Shown here: in pieces, positions 1 to 7,972 of the stretch | Layout: every line of letters begins with the position of its first letter | How positions within the stretch are numbered: position 1 is the stretch's first letter | From: Rhodanobacter lindaniclasticus | GTDB taxonomy: Bacteria > Pseudomonadota > Gammaproteobacteria > Xanthomonadales > Rhodanobacteraceae | Length of the DNA: 37,796 bases | Direction of reading: 5' to 3' | NCBI RefSeq assembly: GCF_004799035.1 | Contig: NZ_MWIO01000063.1 | Span: 1 to 37,796 of the forward strand | Program-made: the position numbers and the translations under genes | The notes under the pieces: model-generated | Seen by the model: only the letters and a program-made list of their open reading frames with translations | Databases searched by the model: none | Told to the model about the DNA's origin: nothing

Positions 1-47
1 CCCTCATCCGCCCCTTCGGGGCACCTTCTCCCCGGTGGGGAGAAGGG
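1..47. repeat. GC-rich palindromic element at the left edge, possible terminator
   Basis: There are two hairpins in tandem. The second is a perfect 10-bp stem (24-33 with 37-46, loop GGT). The first is a small CCCC-TTC-GGGG type stem at 11-20. The layout resembles the CCCTCATCCG-type dispersed intergenic palindromes common in xanthomonads. It lies directly after the stop codon of E1 beta (minus strand), so it may act as a terminator or mRNA-stabilising hairpin. There is no convincing T-tract. Naming it a dispersed repeat is from memory of such elements and was not tested by counting copies. Confidence 0.55.
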
Positions 48-48
48 A

Positions 49-1029
49 TTACGAAACCGCCAGCGTACGCCTGGCCGCGTCGACGACGCGTTCCACGCTC
101 GGCAGGTATTTCATTTCCAGGCGGAACAGCGGGATGTGGGTGTCGGGGCCGGTGACGCGCTCGACCGGGGCGAGCAGGTCGTACAGGCATTCCTCGGCGA
201 TGCGTGCGGCGATTTCGGCGCCGAAACCGGCGGTCTTCGGCGCTTCGTGCACGATCACGCAGCGGCCGGTCTTGGCCACCGACTCGGCGATGGTGTCGAA
301 GTCCAGCGGGGTCAGCGTGGCGACGTCGATCACCTCGGCGCTGATGCCTTCGGCGGCGAGCGCGTCGGCCGCTTCGAGCGACTCCTTCACCTGCGCGCCC
401 CAGGTGACGATGGTGACGTCGCTGCCGTCGCGCAGCACGAAGCACACGTCCAGCGGCAGCGCCTCGCCGTCATCCGGTACCTCTTCCTTGTACTGGCGGT
501 AGATGCGCTTGGGTTCGAAGAACATCACCGGATCCGGATCGCGGATCGCCGCCAGCAGCAGGCCGTAGGCGCGCGCGGGCGAGGAGGGCAGCACCACGCG
601 CAGGCCGGGGATGTTGGTGAACAGGTGCTCGTTCGCCTCGGAGTGATGCTCCGGCGCACGGATGCCGCCGCCCCACGGCGCACGCCATACGGCCGGCACG
701 GTGAGGCGGCCGCGGGTGCGGTTGCGCATGCGCGCGGCGTGGCAGGCGATCTGTTCCATCATCGGATAGATGAAGCCTTCGAACTGCGCCTCGGCGACCG
801 GTTTCATGCCCTGCACGGCGAGACCGACGGTGACGCCGGCGATGGTGGTTTCGTCCAGCGGCGTGTCGAGCACGCGCAGCTCGCCGAACTTTTCCTGCAG
901 GCCCTGGGTGGCGCGGAACACGCCGCCGTTGACGCCCACGTCTTCGCCCAGCACCACGACCGATTCGTCGTGGGCCATTTCGTAGGCGAGCGCCTGGGTG
1001 ACCGCTTCGATGAGAGTGATTTGTGCCAT
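49..1029 (-). CDS. 2-oxo acid dehydrogenase E1 component, beta subunit
   Basis: This 326-residue protein is the beta half of a heterotetrameric thiamine-diphosphate E1. It decarboxylates a 2-oxo acid and passes the acyl group to the lipoyl arm of E2. The N-terminal pyrimidine-binding (transketolase-like) domain runs from about 4 to 180, with GEDVG near 28 and the LDTPLDETTIAG block. The C-terminal transketolase domain runs from about 195 to 315. The FFEPKRIYR segment resembles branched-chain 2-oxo acid E1 beta more than pyruvate E1 beta, but I cannot settle the substrate. The gene starts 3 nt after the alpha stop codon, so the two subunits are clearly co-transcribed. An E2 gene would be expected beyond the left edge. 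Confidence 0.93.
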   Translation of the reverse strand: MAQITLIEAVTQALAYEMAHDESVVVLGEDVGVNGGVFRATQGLQEKFGELRVLDTPLDETTIAGVTVGLAVQGMKPVAEAQFEGFIYPMMEQIACHAARMRNRTRGRLTVPAVWRAPWGGGIRAPEHHSEANEHLFTNIPGLRVVLPSSPARAYGLLLAAIRDPDPVMFFEPKRIYRQYKEEVPDDGEALPLDVCFVLRDGSDVTIVTWGAQVKESLEAADALAAEGISAEVIDVATLTPLDFDTIAESVAKTGRCVIVHEAPKTAGFGAEIAARIAEECLYDLLAPVERVTGPDTHIPLFRLEMKYLPSVERVVDAARRTLAVS

Positions 1030-1032
1030 GGC

Positions 1033-2118
1033 TTAGTGGGCCTTCTGGTCAAGCGAGAGAACGTAGTCGCGCTGTTTTTCGAGGTCGGCGGGCAGCTCCG
1101 CGAAGGTGTAGTCGAACATCGCCGAGACCGGCTGGGTTTTCGTTTCCAGGTAGGCGTTGACCTCGTTGTCCATCCACTCGTCGCATTCGGCCTTCCAAGC
1201 CTCTTCCTTGGCGTCGTCCCACACTTTCTTCTTCACCAGCCAGGTGCGCAGGCGCTTCATCGGCTCCTTGGCCCAGGCCTCGTCGACCTCGTCCTTGCCG
1301 CGATAGCGGCGCGCATCGTCGGCGGTGGTGTGGTCGCCCAGGCGATAGGTGAGCAGCTCCAGCACGCTGCCGCCTTCGCCGTTGCGCGCGCGCTCGAGTG
1401 CGTCCTCCATCGCCTTGCGCACGGCGATGATGTCGTTGCCGTCGACCTGGATCGAGAACAGGCCGGCGGCGATGCCCTTCTGCGCCAGCGTGGGCGCGCC
1501 GGACTGGATCTTGCGCGGCACCGAGATCGCCCACTGGTTGTTGACGATCACTGCCACCAGCGGCAGGTTCTGCGCACCGGCGATGTTGATCGCGCCGTAG
1601 AAATCGCCCTTGGACGACCCGCCGTCGCCGATGGTGCACACCGCCACGCGCTTCTCGCCGCGGATCTTGAACGCCAGCGCGGAGCCGGCCGCATGCAGGC
1701 ACTGCGTGGCGATCGGCACGCTCCACGCGAAGTCGTGGCGCGCCGGCTCCTTCTGGTAGTCATTGCCGCGCTCGTCGCCGCCCCAGTACATGTAGACCTC
1801 GCGCGGCTGCACCCCGCGATACAGCTGCGCGCCGTATTCGCGGTAGCTCGGCGCGTACACGTCCTCGGGCTTCATCGCGCTGCCGATGCCGACATGCGCG
1901 GCCTCATGGCCCAGGCAGCTGGCATACGTGCCGAGCTTGCCGGTGCGCTGCAGCGCGATCGACTTGGCGTCGAACACGCGGGTGGACAGCATCAGCTTGT
2001 ACAGCTCGACCATGTGGTCGAGATCCTTGGCGAAGGCCGGGAGATCCTTGCGGACTTCCTTGCCTTCGGCGTCGAGGTACTGCAGGTATTCGATTTCAAA
2101 CTTGGCGGCGATGGTCAC
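1033..2118 (-). CDS. 2-oxo acid dehydrogenase E1 component, alpha subunit
   Basis: This 361-residue E1 alpha subunit partners the adjacent beta subunit. The thiamine-diphosphate motif is visible as GDG at about 164-166 followed by NN at about 193-194. A typical E1 alpha phosphorylation-loop-like block ([16 protein letters not shown]) follows. I chose the GTG start at 2118 because CGGAG sits about 8 nt upstream and the family's N-terminus begins here. The frame stays open further upstream, but that part has no family resemblance and runs through the promoter region. Related proteins are annotated as either pyruvate or branched-chain 2-oxo acid dehydrogenase. The neighbouring amino-acid catabolic genes favour the branched-chain role, which is inference. 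Confidence 0.92.
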   Translation of the reverse strand: MTIAAKFEIEYLQYLDAEGKEVRKDLPAFAKDLDHMVELYKLMLSTRVFDAKSIALQRTGKLGTYASCLGHEAAHVGIGSAMKPEDVYAPSYREYGAQLYRGVQPREVYMYWGGDERGNDYQKEPARHDFAWSVPIATQCLHAAGSALAFKIRGEKRVAVCTIGDGGSSKGDFYGAINIAGAQNLPLVAVIVNNQWAISVPRKIQSGAPTLAQKGIAAGLFSIQVDGNDIIAVRKAMEDALERARNGEGGSVLELLTYRLGDHTTADDARRYRGKDEVDEAWAKEPMKRLRTWLVKKKVWDDAKEEAWKAECDEWMDNEVNAYLETKTQPVSAMFDYTFAELPADLEKQRDYVLSLDQKAH

Positions 2119-2449
2119 GACTCGCTCCGGAGTGAGTACAGAGAAAAACCTGGTGGCGCACGTCTCGCCGGCTGCGGCTGCTGCCGCAAACGACTGCGCA
2201 AGACCGCGCTTGATAACAGGCTGGCATGTTGCACTGCAAGGTACAGTGCAGCATGCGTGGCGGTATGGACGGGCGGTTTCAGTGCTCGAAACCCCTGCGG
2301 GAGCGCACCCTGCACGCGATGCTCCTGCGGATCCCGAACCCGTCCCCGAAGCATCGCGCACAAGCAGGGATACGCCTCTGTCCTGGATCAAGGTTCGATC
2401 GCGGCCGCAACCGTTACCATGCCCGTTTCCGATGACACGACGGAACACC
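2119..2449. promoter_or_regulatory. Divergent intergenic region between E1 alpha and kynA
   Basis: This 331-nt stretch separates two divergent catabolic genes and has no convincing gene of its own. Its main structure is the 12-bp-arm palindrome at 2225-2255. Minus-strand promoter-like hexamers TTGCAG and TGTTAT overlap or adjoin the palindrome, but with a short 15-nt spacer. On the plus strand TACCAT (2415-2420) could be a -10 for kynA, about 35 nt before its start. None of these promoter calls is strong. Confidence 0.4.
2225..2255. promoter_or_regulatory. Imperfect palindrome, candidate operator
   Basis: CATGTTGCACTG (2225-2236) and CAGTGCAGCATG (2244-2255) form an inverted repeat with 11 of 12 positions matching, around a 7-nt centre. 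It lies 107 nt upstream of the E1 alpha start and about 195 nt upstream of kynA. It could be an operator for a dimeric regulator or an RNA hairpin in a leader. No regulator is assigned. Confidence 0.45.
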
Positions 2450-3298
2450 ATGAGCGACAACCAGCGCGATCTCGAAGCGGGCATCCAGACCGACCTCAAC
2501 GGGCAGATCACCTACGGCGGCTATCTGCAGTTGGACACCTTGCTGTCGGCGCAGCAGCCGTTGAGCCATCCACCGCATCACGATGAGATGCTGTTCATCG
2601 TGCAGCACCACGTGGCCGAGCTGTGGATGAAGCTGATGCTGCACGAGCTCACCGCCGCGGTGGCGCACCTGCAGCGCGATGACGTCGATGCCTGCCTGAA
2701 GATCCTGGCGCGGGTGAAGCAGGTGCAGCGCCAGTTGTTCGAGCAATGGGCGGTGCTGGAGACGCTCACGCCGTCGGAGTATCTGGAGTTCCGCGGCGTG
2801 CTGGGGCCGTCATCGGGTTTCCAGTCGCTGCAGTACCGCAAGATCGAGTTCACCCTGGGCAACAAGAATGCCGCGATGCTCAAGGTGTTCGCGCATGACC
2901 CGGCCGCGCAGGCCGGATTGCGCGCGGTGCTGGAGGCGCCCAGCCTGTACGACGAGTTCCTGCGCTACCTCTCGCGCCGCGGCCATGCCGTGCCGGCCGA
3001 GTTGCTCGATCGTGACTGGACCCAGCCCTACCACCGCCACGCAGGCCTGCTGCCGGTGCTCAAGCGCATCTACGAGGGCCGCGCGGAGTTCTGGCCGGAA
3101 TACCACCTGTGCGAACAACTGGTGGACGTGGAAGAGAGCTTCCAGCTGTGGCGCTTCCGCCACATGAAGACGGTGGAGCGCATCATCGGCCATCGCCGCG
3201 GCACCGGCGGTTCGTCCGGGGTGAGTTTCCTGAAGAAGGCGCTGGACCTGGAGTTCTTCCCCGAGCTGCTGGACGTGCGCACCGAACTCGGCGTTTGA
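2450..3298 (+). CDS. kynA: Tryptophan 2,3-dioxygenase
   Basis: This haem enzyme opens the indole ring of L-tryptophan to N-formylkynurenine, the first step of the kynurenine pathway. The 282-residue length is normal for bacterial members. The substrate and haem residues known from the Xanthomonas campestris enzyme (His55, Tyr113, Arg117, His240, Thr254) are present here as His53, Tyr111, Arg115, His238 and Thr252, a constant offset of two. The chosen ATG gives MSDNQRD. A second in-frame ATG at 2432 would add six residues. No kynureninase or formamidase lies nearby, so the rest of the pathway must be elsewhere. It converges on the ArsR-type gene with 14 nt between stops. Confidence 0.96.
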   Translation: MSDNQRDLEAGIQTDLNGQITYGGYLQLDTLLSAQQPLSHPPHHDEMLFIVQHHVAELWMKLMLHELTAAVAHLQRDDVDACLKILARVKQVQRQLFEQWAVLETLTPSEYLEFRGVLGPSSGFQSLQYRKIEFTLGNKNAAMLKVFAHDPAAQAGLRAVLEAPSLYDEFLRYLSRRGHAVPAELLDRDWTQPYHRHAGLLPVLKRIYEGRAEFWPEYHLCEQLVDVEESFQLWRFRHMKTVERIIGHRRGTGGSSGVSFLKKALDLEFFPELLDVRTELGV

Positions 3299-3312
3299 CC
3301 GCAGCGACTCGC

Positions 3313-4023
3313 TCAGCCGGAACCACCGGCGTTGAGCGCATCGGCCTCGATGCCGAACTCGCGCGCCAGCGCCGCCAGACCGAGCGGCGTGGGGGTCAGC
3401 GCACGACTGCGCGGATGCCGGCGCAGCCAGCCAACACGCTCGATCATGCCGTGCGCCAAGTCGCAGCCCAGCGTGCCGCCGACGTGATGGCGGCGTTCGG
3501 TCCAGTCCAGGCATAGCCGGCCGCGCAGCATCGCCGGACTGTCGGCGGCCAGCAGGTCGAGCCGCTGCAGCCCGTCGCGTCCCGCCCGGCTGAGGCTGCA
3601 ACCGTCGCCGTCGAGCTGCAACCAGCCGCGTTGCAGCAGCGACTCACGCAACAGCACGCCGAGCTGACCGGCCAGATGGTGGTAGCACAGTCGCGCACGC
3701 CACAGCGCCGGATCGCCCGGCCGCTGGCGCGGCGGCGGTCGCGGCATCAGGCTGGCCATCGCCTCCAGCGCGGCGGCCACGTCGGCATTGGCCAGCCGGT
3801 AATAGCGGTGGCGACCTTGCGGCTCGACCGCGACGAAGCCCTCGGCGACCAGCCGGGCCAGGTGCGCGCTGGCGGTGGCGGCACTGATGCCGGCCAATTC
3901 GGCCAGCTCGCCGGCGGGCAGGGCGACGCCATCCAGCAGGGCCGCGAGCATCGCGGCGCGGCTGGGTTCGGCCAGTGCGGCGGCGGGTTTGAACAGGTGT
4001 TCGGGCCAGACGGTCTTGCGCAT
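3313..4023 (-). CDS. ArsR-family winged-helix transcriptional regulator
   Basis: This is a 236-residue protein. An N-terminal winged helix-turn-helix lies at about 10-80 (AEPSRAAMLAALLDG, then the LAGISAATASAHLARLVAEGFV recognition region and the GRHRYYRLA wing), typical of ArsR/HTH_20 proteins. The remaining ~150 residues form a longer C-terminal domain with the CYHHLAGQLG block seen in a subset of larger ArsR-like regulators. No metal-binding cysteine pair like that of SmtB/ArsR is visible at the recognition helix, so metal sensing is not supported. It is divergent from the first peptide transporter (176 nt between starts) and may control it. Its target and ligand are unknown. Confidence 0.85.
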   Translation of the reverse strand: MRKTVWPEHLFKPAAALAEPSRAAMLAALLDGVALPAGELAELAGISAATASAHLARLVAEGFVAVEPQGRHRYYRLANADVAAALEAMASLMPRPPPRQRPGDPALWRARLCYHHLAGQLGVLLRESLLQRGWLQLDGDGCSLSRAGRDGLQRLDLLAADSPAMLRGRLCLDWTERRHHVGGTLGCDLAHGMIERVGWLRRHPRSRALTPTPLGLAALAREFGIEADALNAGGSG

Positions 4024-4109
4024 GCGCGCAGTGTAAGTCGGCGGCCGCAGCGAGGTTTCGTCGGGCGACGAAGCGTGGTGATGGAGATGACGCGTCGATG
4101 TGCCGCGGG

Positions 4110-4137
4110 TTGACGGCGCGGCGTGGGCCGGTTACAT
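4110..4137 (+). promoter_or_regulatory. Candidate sigma-70 promoter of the first peptide transporter
   Basis: TTGACG (4110-4115), a 16-nt spacer and TTACAT (4132-4137). The same pair, with the shared string CCGGTTACATCT, occurs before the second transporter gene, which supports it being functional. The -10 matches the consensus at only 3 of 6 positions. Confidence 0.5.
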
Positions 4138-4199
4138 CTTCGACGCAATATCTTGCGATCACGCCGGCCGCAGCCGGCGCATCACCTCACGGGAACTCC

Positions 4200-5702
4200 A
4201 TGACGACCAGCAACTCCACGGCCGCGCCGCTGCCGGAATACCCGCAACTGCTTGGCCATCCGCGACCGCTGTGGATGCTGTTCATGTCGGAGTTCTGGGA
4301 GCGCTTCGCGTTCTACGGCATGCGCTGGGCGCTCACGCTGTACATCGTGGCGCAGTTCTGGGACGGCAACGACGCCGGCCAGGCGGATGCCAGCCGCACC
4401 TACGGCGCCTACCTGGCGCTGGTCTACGCCACGGCGGTGTTCGGCGGCTACGTGGCGGACAAGATCCTCGGCTATCAGCGCTCGATCCTGCTCGGCGCGG
4501 TGGTGATGGCGGCCGGCCTGTTCATGGTGATGGTGCCGAACCATGCGGTGTTCATGCTCGGCCTGGCCACCATCATCGTGGGCAACGGGCTGTTCAAGCC
4601 GAACATCTCCTCGATGGTGGGCCAGCTCTACGCGCAGGGCGACTCGCGCCGCGACCGCGGCTTCACCCTGTTCTACATGGGCATCAACGCCGGCGCGCTG
4701 ATCGCGCCGGTGCTGACCAGCATCCTCGCCAACAAGGTGTTCGGCACGCCCGGCCACCACAACTATCACGTGGTGTTCGCCGCCTCAGGCGTGGGCATGC
4801 TGATCAGCCTGGTGTGGTTCTGGTTCGGCCGGCGCCAGCTCGGCCCGGTGGGTCGACCGGCGCCGGAGATGGCCAATCCGATGCGCGTGGTGTACGTGGC
4901 GATCGGCGTGCTGGTGGCGATCCCGCTGGTCTACCTGCTGATGGATCGCGCCGGCGCGGTGGTGCTGCAATGGCTGCTCACCGCGCTGTTCATCGGCGTG
5001 GGCGTGATGCTGGTGATCGAGGCGATCCGCACCGGCCGCGTGCAGATCCAGCGGGTGATCGCGATGCTGATCATCTTCACCTTCAACGTGCTGTTCTGGA
5101 TGTTCTTCGAGCAGGCTGGCAGCTCGTTCAACTTTCTGGCGCAGCACATCGTCGATCGCAACCTGGGCGGCTGGGAGTTCCCGATCGGCTGGTTCCAGTC
5201 GGTCAACCCGGTGGCGATCGTGCTGCTGGCGCCGCTGATCGCGCTGGCCTGGGGCTGGCTGGACAAGCGGCGCATCGAGCCGTCGATCCCGCGCAAGTTC
5301 GGCCTGGGCCTGATCGGCAACGCGCTGGGTTTCGCGGTGCTGATGTATGCGCTGTCCAGCTTGGTCGGCGACAACGGCATGATCCCGCTGTGGACGCTGG
5401 TGCTGTGCTACGTGCTGCAGACCGCCGGCGAGTTGTGCCTGTCGCCGATCGGCCTGTCGATGGTGACCAAGCTGGCGCCGGTGCGCCTGGTCGGACTGGG
5501 CATGGGCGGCTGGTTCCTGTCTACCGCGATCGGCAACAACCTGGCCGGCCTGTTCGCCGCCCACGTCAGCGGCGACAGCGGCATGACCGTGGACTCGGCG
5601 CTGTCCGGCTACACCTCCGGCTTCTGGATCCTGCTCGGCGGCGGCGTGCTGCTGTTCCTGCTCGCGCCGCTGATCAACAAGCTGATGCACGGCGTGCGCT
5701 GA
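4200..5702 (+). CDS. POT-family (MFS) proton-dependent di/tripeptide transporter, copy 1
   Basis: This 500-residue inner-membrane symporter is expected to import di- and tripeptides with protons. POT signatures are visible: the E-x-x-E-R-F-x-F-Y-G motif at about 31-40 (helix 1), a conserved lysine in LFKPN near 133, and FYMGINAGAL at 158-167. Numerous hydrophobic helices continue to the C-terminus, consistent with 12-14 membrane segments. The ATG at 4200 follows GGGAAC and gives the family N-terminus. The frame is open further upstream, but that part is not family-like. The gene is followed after 156 nt by a close paralogue, so this is a tandem duplication. The neighbouring amino-acid catabolic genes fit peptide use as nutrient. 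Confidence 0.93.
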   Translation: MTTSNSTAAPLPEYPQLLGHPRPLWMLFMSEFWERFAFYGMRWALTLYIVAQFWDGNDAGQADASRTYGAYLALVYATAVFGGYVADKILGYQRSILLGAVVMAAGLFMVMVPNHAVFMLGLATIIVGNGLFKPNISSMVGQLYAQGDSRRDRGFTLFYMGINAGALIAPVLTSILANKVFGTPGHHNYHVVFAASGVGMLISLVWFWFGRRQLGPVGRPAPEMANPMRVVYVAIGVLVAIPLVYLLMDRAGAVVLQWLLTALFIGVGVMLVIEAIRTGRVQIQRVIAMLIIFTFNVLFWMFFEQAGSSFNFLAQHIVDRNLGGWEFPIGWFQSVNPVAIVLLAPLIALAWGWLDKRRIEPSIPRKFGLGLIGNALGFAVLMYALSSLVGDNGMIPLWTLVLCYVLQTAGELCLSPIGLSMVTKLAPVRLVGLGMGGWFLSTAIGNNLAGLFAAHVSGDSGMTVDSALSGYTSGFWILLGGGVLLFLLAPLINKLMHGVR

Positions 5703-5785
5703 AGGGGCGGTAACGGGGAGGAATGCGCAGGGCGACGCGAGACCCCGCGTCGCCGTTGGGTTCCCGGTTTCCCGCTCCCCGACCA

Positions 5786-5814
5786 TTGACGCCGAGCGCG
5801 GTGCCCGGTTACAT
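5786..5814 (+). promoter_or_regulatory. Candidate sigma-70 promoter of the second peptide transporter
   Basis: TTGACG (5786-5791), a 17-nt spacer and TTACAT (5809-5814). Both hexamers are identical to those before the first transporter copy. The flanking CCGGTTACATCT is also identical. The -10 matches only 3 of 6 consensus positions. Confidence 0.5.
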
Positions 5815-5858
5815 CTGGGCGCTTGCGGCTGCCTCACGCATGCCGACCAGGGACTTGC

Positions 5859-7370
5859 ATGAGCCAGACCAGCACTGCCGGCGACGCGGCCTCGACACCC
5901 GATTACCCGCAGCTGCTCGGCCATCCGCGGCCGTTGTGGATGCTGTTCATGACCGAGTTCTGGGAGCGCTTCGCGTTCTACAGCGTGAGCTGGGCGCTGG
6001 CGCTGTACATCGTGGCCGAGTTCTACCACGGCGACAGTTCGGGCCAGGCCTGGGCCAGCGCGATCTTCGGTTCGTACACCGCGCTGATCTACGGCACCGG
6101 CATCTTCGGCGGCTGGGTGGCGGACAAGCTGATCGGCTACCAGCGCACGATCCTGCTCGGTGCAGCGGTGATGGCGGCGGGGTTGTTCGTGCTGGCGCTG
6201 CCCGAGCGCGTGCTGCTGCTGCTCGGACTGGCGCTGGTGATCGTCGGCGACGGCCTGTTCAAGCCGAATATTTCCTCGATGGTGGGCCAGCTCTACGGCC
6301 GCGACGATCCGCGCCGCGACCGCGGCTTCACCCTGTTCTACATGGGCATCAATGCCGGCGCGCTGATCGCGCCGCTGCTCACCGGCTGGATGGCCGCGCA
6401 GTTCACCGACACGCCGCTGGAGCAGAACTACCGGCTGGTGTTCGTCACCGCCGGCGTGGGCATGCTGCTCAGCCTGCTGTGGTTCTGGTTCGGCCGGCGC
6501 CAGCTCAAGGGCGTGGGCCGGCCTGCGCGCGGCGCGGAGAGCCGCTGGCGCGTGCTGTGGGTGGTGGCCGGTGCGCTCGCCGCGGTGCCGGTGGTGTACT
6601 GGCTGCTCTCGGGCATCGGCGCGCGCGGCCTGCAGTGGGTGCTCGACGCGCTGTTCGTGGTGGTGGCGGCGATGCTGCTGACCGAGGCGGCGCGGCACGG
6701 CCGGGTGCAGACCCAGCGGGTGGTCGCGATGCTGATCATCTTCGCCTTCAACGTGCTGTTCTGGATGTTCTACTACCAGCTCGGCACCACCTTCAATTTC
6801 CTCGCCGAGAACCTGGTGGACCGGCGGATGTTCGGCGGCTGGACGTTTCCGGTGGGCTGGTTCCAGTCGGTGAGCCCGCTGGCCATCATCGTGTTCGCGC
6901 CGCTGGTGGCGCTGGTGTGGGCATGGCTGGACAAGCGTCGCCGCGAACCCTCGATCCCGCGCAAGTTCGGCCTCGGCCTGGTCTTCAACGCGCTGGGTTT
7001 CCTGGTGCTGGTGTACGCGCTGGGGCAACTGCTCGGCACCGATGGGCTGATCCCGTTCTGGCCGCTGGTGCTGTGCTACGTGATGCAGACCCTGGGCGAG
7101 TTGTGCCTGTCACCGATCGGCCTCTCCATGGTGACCAAGCTGGCGCCACCGAAACTGGTGGGCTTCGCGATGGGCGGCTGGTTCCTGTCGCTGGCGGTGG
7201 GCGGCAACCTCTCCGGGCTGTTCGCCAGCCGCGTCACCGGTACGCACGGGCTCACCGCCAGTGCCGCGCTGGACGGCTTCACCTTCAGCTTCTGGTTGCT
7301 GCTGGGTGCCGGCGTGCTGTTGCTGGCCATCGCGCCGCTGGTGAACCGCCTGATGCACGGGGTGCGCTAG
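5859..7370 (+). CDS. POT-family (MFS) proton-dependent di/tripeptide transporter, copy 2
   Basis: This 503-residue paralogue is clearly similar to copy 1 along its whole length (shared blocks include PQLLGHPRPLWMLFM, LFKPNISSMVGQLY and GFTLFYMGINAGALIAP). The helix 1 proton-coupling motif E-x-x-E-R-F is intact. The following Y-G of copy 1 is Y-S here (residues 41-42), and other helix 1 positions differ, so substrate preference may have diverged. I chose the ATG at 5859 because the protein then aligns with copy 1. An in-frame start 36 nt upstream exists. It has its own promoter and converges on the MarR gene. Confidence 0.93.
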   Translation: MSQTSTAGDAASTPDYPQLLGHPRPLWMLFMTEFWERFAFYSVSWALALYIVAEFYHGDSSGQAWASAIFGSYTALIYGTGIFGGWVADKLIGYQRTILLGAAVMAAGLFVLALPERVLLLLGLALVIVGDGLFKPNISSMVGQLYGRDDPRRDRGFTLFYMGINAGALIAPLLTGWMAAQFTDTPLEQNYRLVFVTAGVGMLLSLLWFWFGRRQLKGVGRPARGAESRWRVLWVVAGALAAVPVVYWLLSGIGARGLQWVLDALFVVVAAMLLTEAARHGRVQTQRVVAMLIIFAFNVLFWMFYYQLGTTFNFLAENLVDRRMFGGWTFPVGWFQSVSPLAIIVFAPLVALVWAWLDKRRREPSIPRKFGLGLVFNALGFLVLVYALGQLLGTDGLIPFWPLVLCYVMQTLGELCLSPIGLSMVTKLAPPKLVGFAMGGWFLSLAVGGNLSGLFASRVTGTHGLTASAALDGFTFSFWLLLGAGVLLLAIAPLVNRLMHGVR

Positions 7371-7371
7371 C

Positions 7372-7391
7372 CCGGGCCCGGCAACGCCCGG
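7372..7391. terminator. Possible weak bidirectional hairpin between convergent genes
   Basis: CCGGGC (7372-7377) and GCCCGG (7386-7391) form a 6-bp GC-only stem in the 33-nt gap between the second transporter and the MarR gene. It has no T-tract, so termination is only a guess. Confidence 0.25.
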
Positions 7392-7403
7392 TCCGCGGTC
7401 GCG

Positions 7404-7865
7404 TCAGGCGAGCAGCTTGTCCAGGATCCGCTCCAGCCACTGGCGCTCCTCGGCATCGAGCTTCGCCAGCACTTCGCGTTCGCGGGCGCGGGCCATCGGG
7501 GCGACGTCGTCGTGAATGGCCCAGCCGGCGGCGCTGAGCTTGAGCACCGAGCGGCGCTTGTCGCTGTCATGCACCGCGCGATCCACCCGGCCGGCGGCGA
7601 CCAGACGCGCCAGCGCGCGACTCACCGCCACCTTGTCCATCGCCGTGCGCTCGGCCACCTCGCGCGCGGACAGCCCCTCGAAGCGGGCAAGCACCGCCAT
7701 CACCCGCCACTCCGTCACCGAGAGATCATGGCGGCTCTGGTAGTCGTCGGCGATCGCCTGGCTGATCGTGTTGGACAGGATCGACAGTCGATAAGGCAGG
7801 AAATGCTCCAATTGCAATGGTGCGTGCTCGGCGCTGGCCGGGGTGCTCTTGTGACGGAGGGACAT
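7404..7865 (-). CDS. MarR-family transcriptional regulator, likely repressor of the tyrosine catabolic operon
   Basis: With the start chosen here it is 153 residues. The winged helix-turn-helix spans about 50-110 (SVTEWRVMAVLARFEGLSAREVAERTAMDKVAVSRALARL, then the wing DSDKRRSVLKL, whose D-x-R-R pattern is typical of MarR). The ATG at 7865 is preceded by AAGGA at a good distance. An upstream in-frame ATG at 7892 lacks a ribosome site and would place the start inside the hppD promoter. It is divergent from hppD, and inverted TTGCAATTGG sites lie in its own 5' end and over the hppD promoter, so control of hppD-hmgA-fahA is likely. That role is inferred from position. Confidence 0.88.
   Translation of the reverse strand: MSLRHKSTPASAEHAPLQLEHFLPYRLSILSNTISQAIADDYQSRHDLSVTEWRVMAVLARFEGLSAREVAERTAMDKVAVSRALARLVAAGRVDRAVHDSDKRRSVLKLSAAGWAIHDDVAPMARAREREVLAKLDAEERQWLERILDKLLA
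7808..7820. promoter_or_regulatory. Candidate MarR operator 1, inside the 5' end of the MarR gene
   Basis: CCAATTGCAATGG contains the perfect palindrome ATTGCAAT. Its first 10 bases are the exact inverse of the site at 7877-7886, 59 nt away. The two could allow binding of two dimers or looping across the marR start. Confidence 0.4.
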
Positions 7866-7876
7866 GGGCGGGTTCC

Positions 7877-7905
7877 TTGCAATTGGTTTCATTTGTAACT
7901 ATAAC
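7877..7905 (+). promoter_or_regulatory. hppD promoter overlapping candidate MarR operator 2
   Basis: TTGCAA (7877-7882, 4 of 6 consensus) and TATAAC (7900-7905, 5 of 6) are separated by exactly 17 nt, the best sigma-70 promoter seen in the window. Transcription would start near 7912, about 60 nt before hppD. The -35 lies within TTGCAATTGG, the inverse of the site at 7808-7817. A repressor bound there would block RNA polymerase. Confidence 0.65.
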
Positions 7906-7972
7906 GAAGGATTACCAGCGGTGATGGCACGCTCGTGGGCGGCCATCGTGCACCGACAATCAGGAGAGCGCC

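Noticed and set aside
2119..2511. Longer E1 alpha starting at 2511
   Set aside because: The extra 131 residues have no resemblance to E1 proteins, overlap the kynA start and cover the promoter region.
136..2586. Long plus-strand open frame of about 816 codons antisense to the E1 genes
   Set aside because: Its product is rich in His, Arg, Gln and Gly with no domain, as expected for the mirror of GC-rich coding sequence. E1 alpha and beta on the other strand are unmistakable.
4785..7028. Minus-strand open frame of about 747 codons spanning both peptide transporter genes
   Set aside because: It is antisense to two clear membrane transporters, and its His/Gln/Glu/Arg-rich composition with no recognisable domain marks it as a shadow.
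7866..7892. Longer MarR protein starting at 7892
   Set aside because: It has no ribosome site and would start within the hppD promoter. The ATG at 7865 has AAGGA at good spacing.
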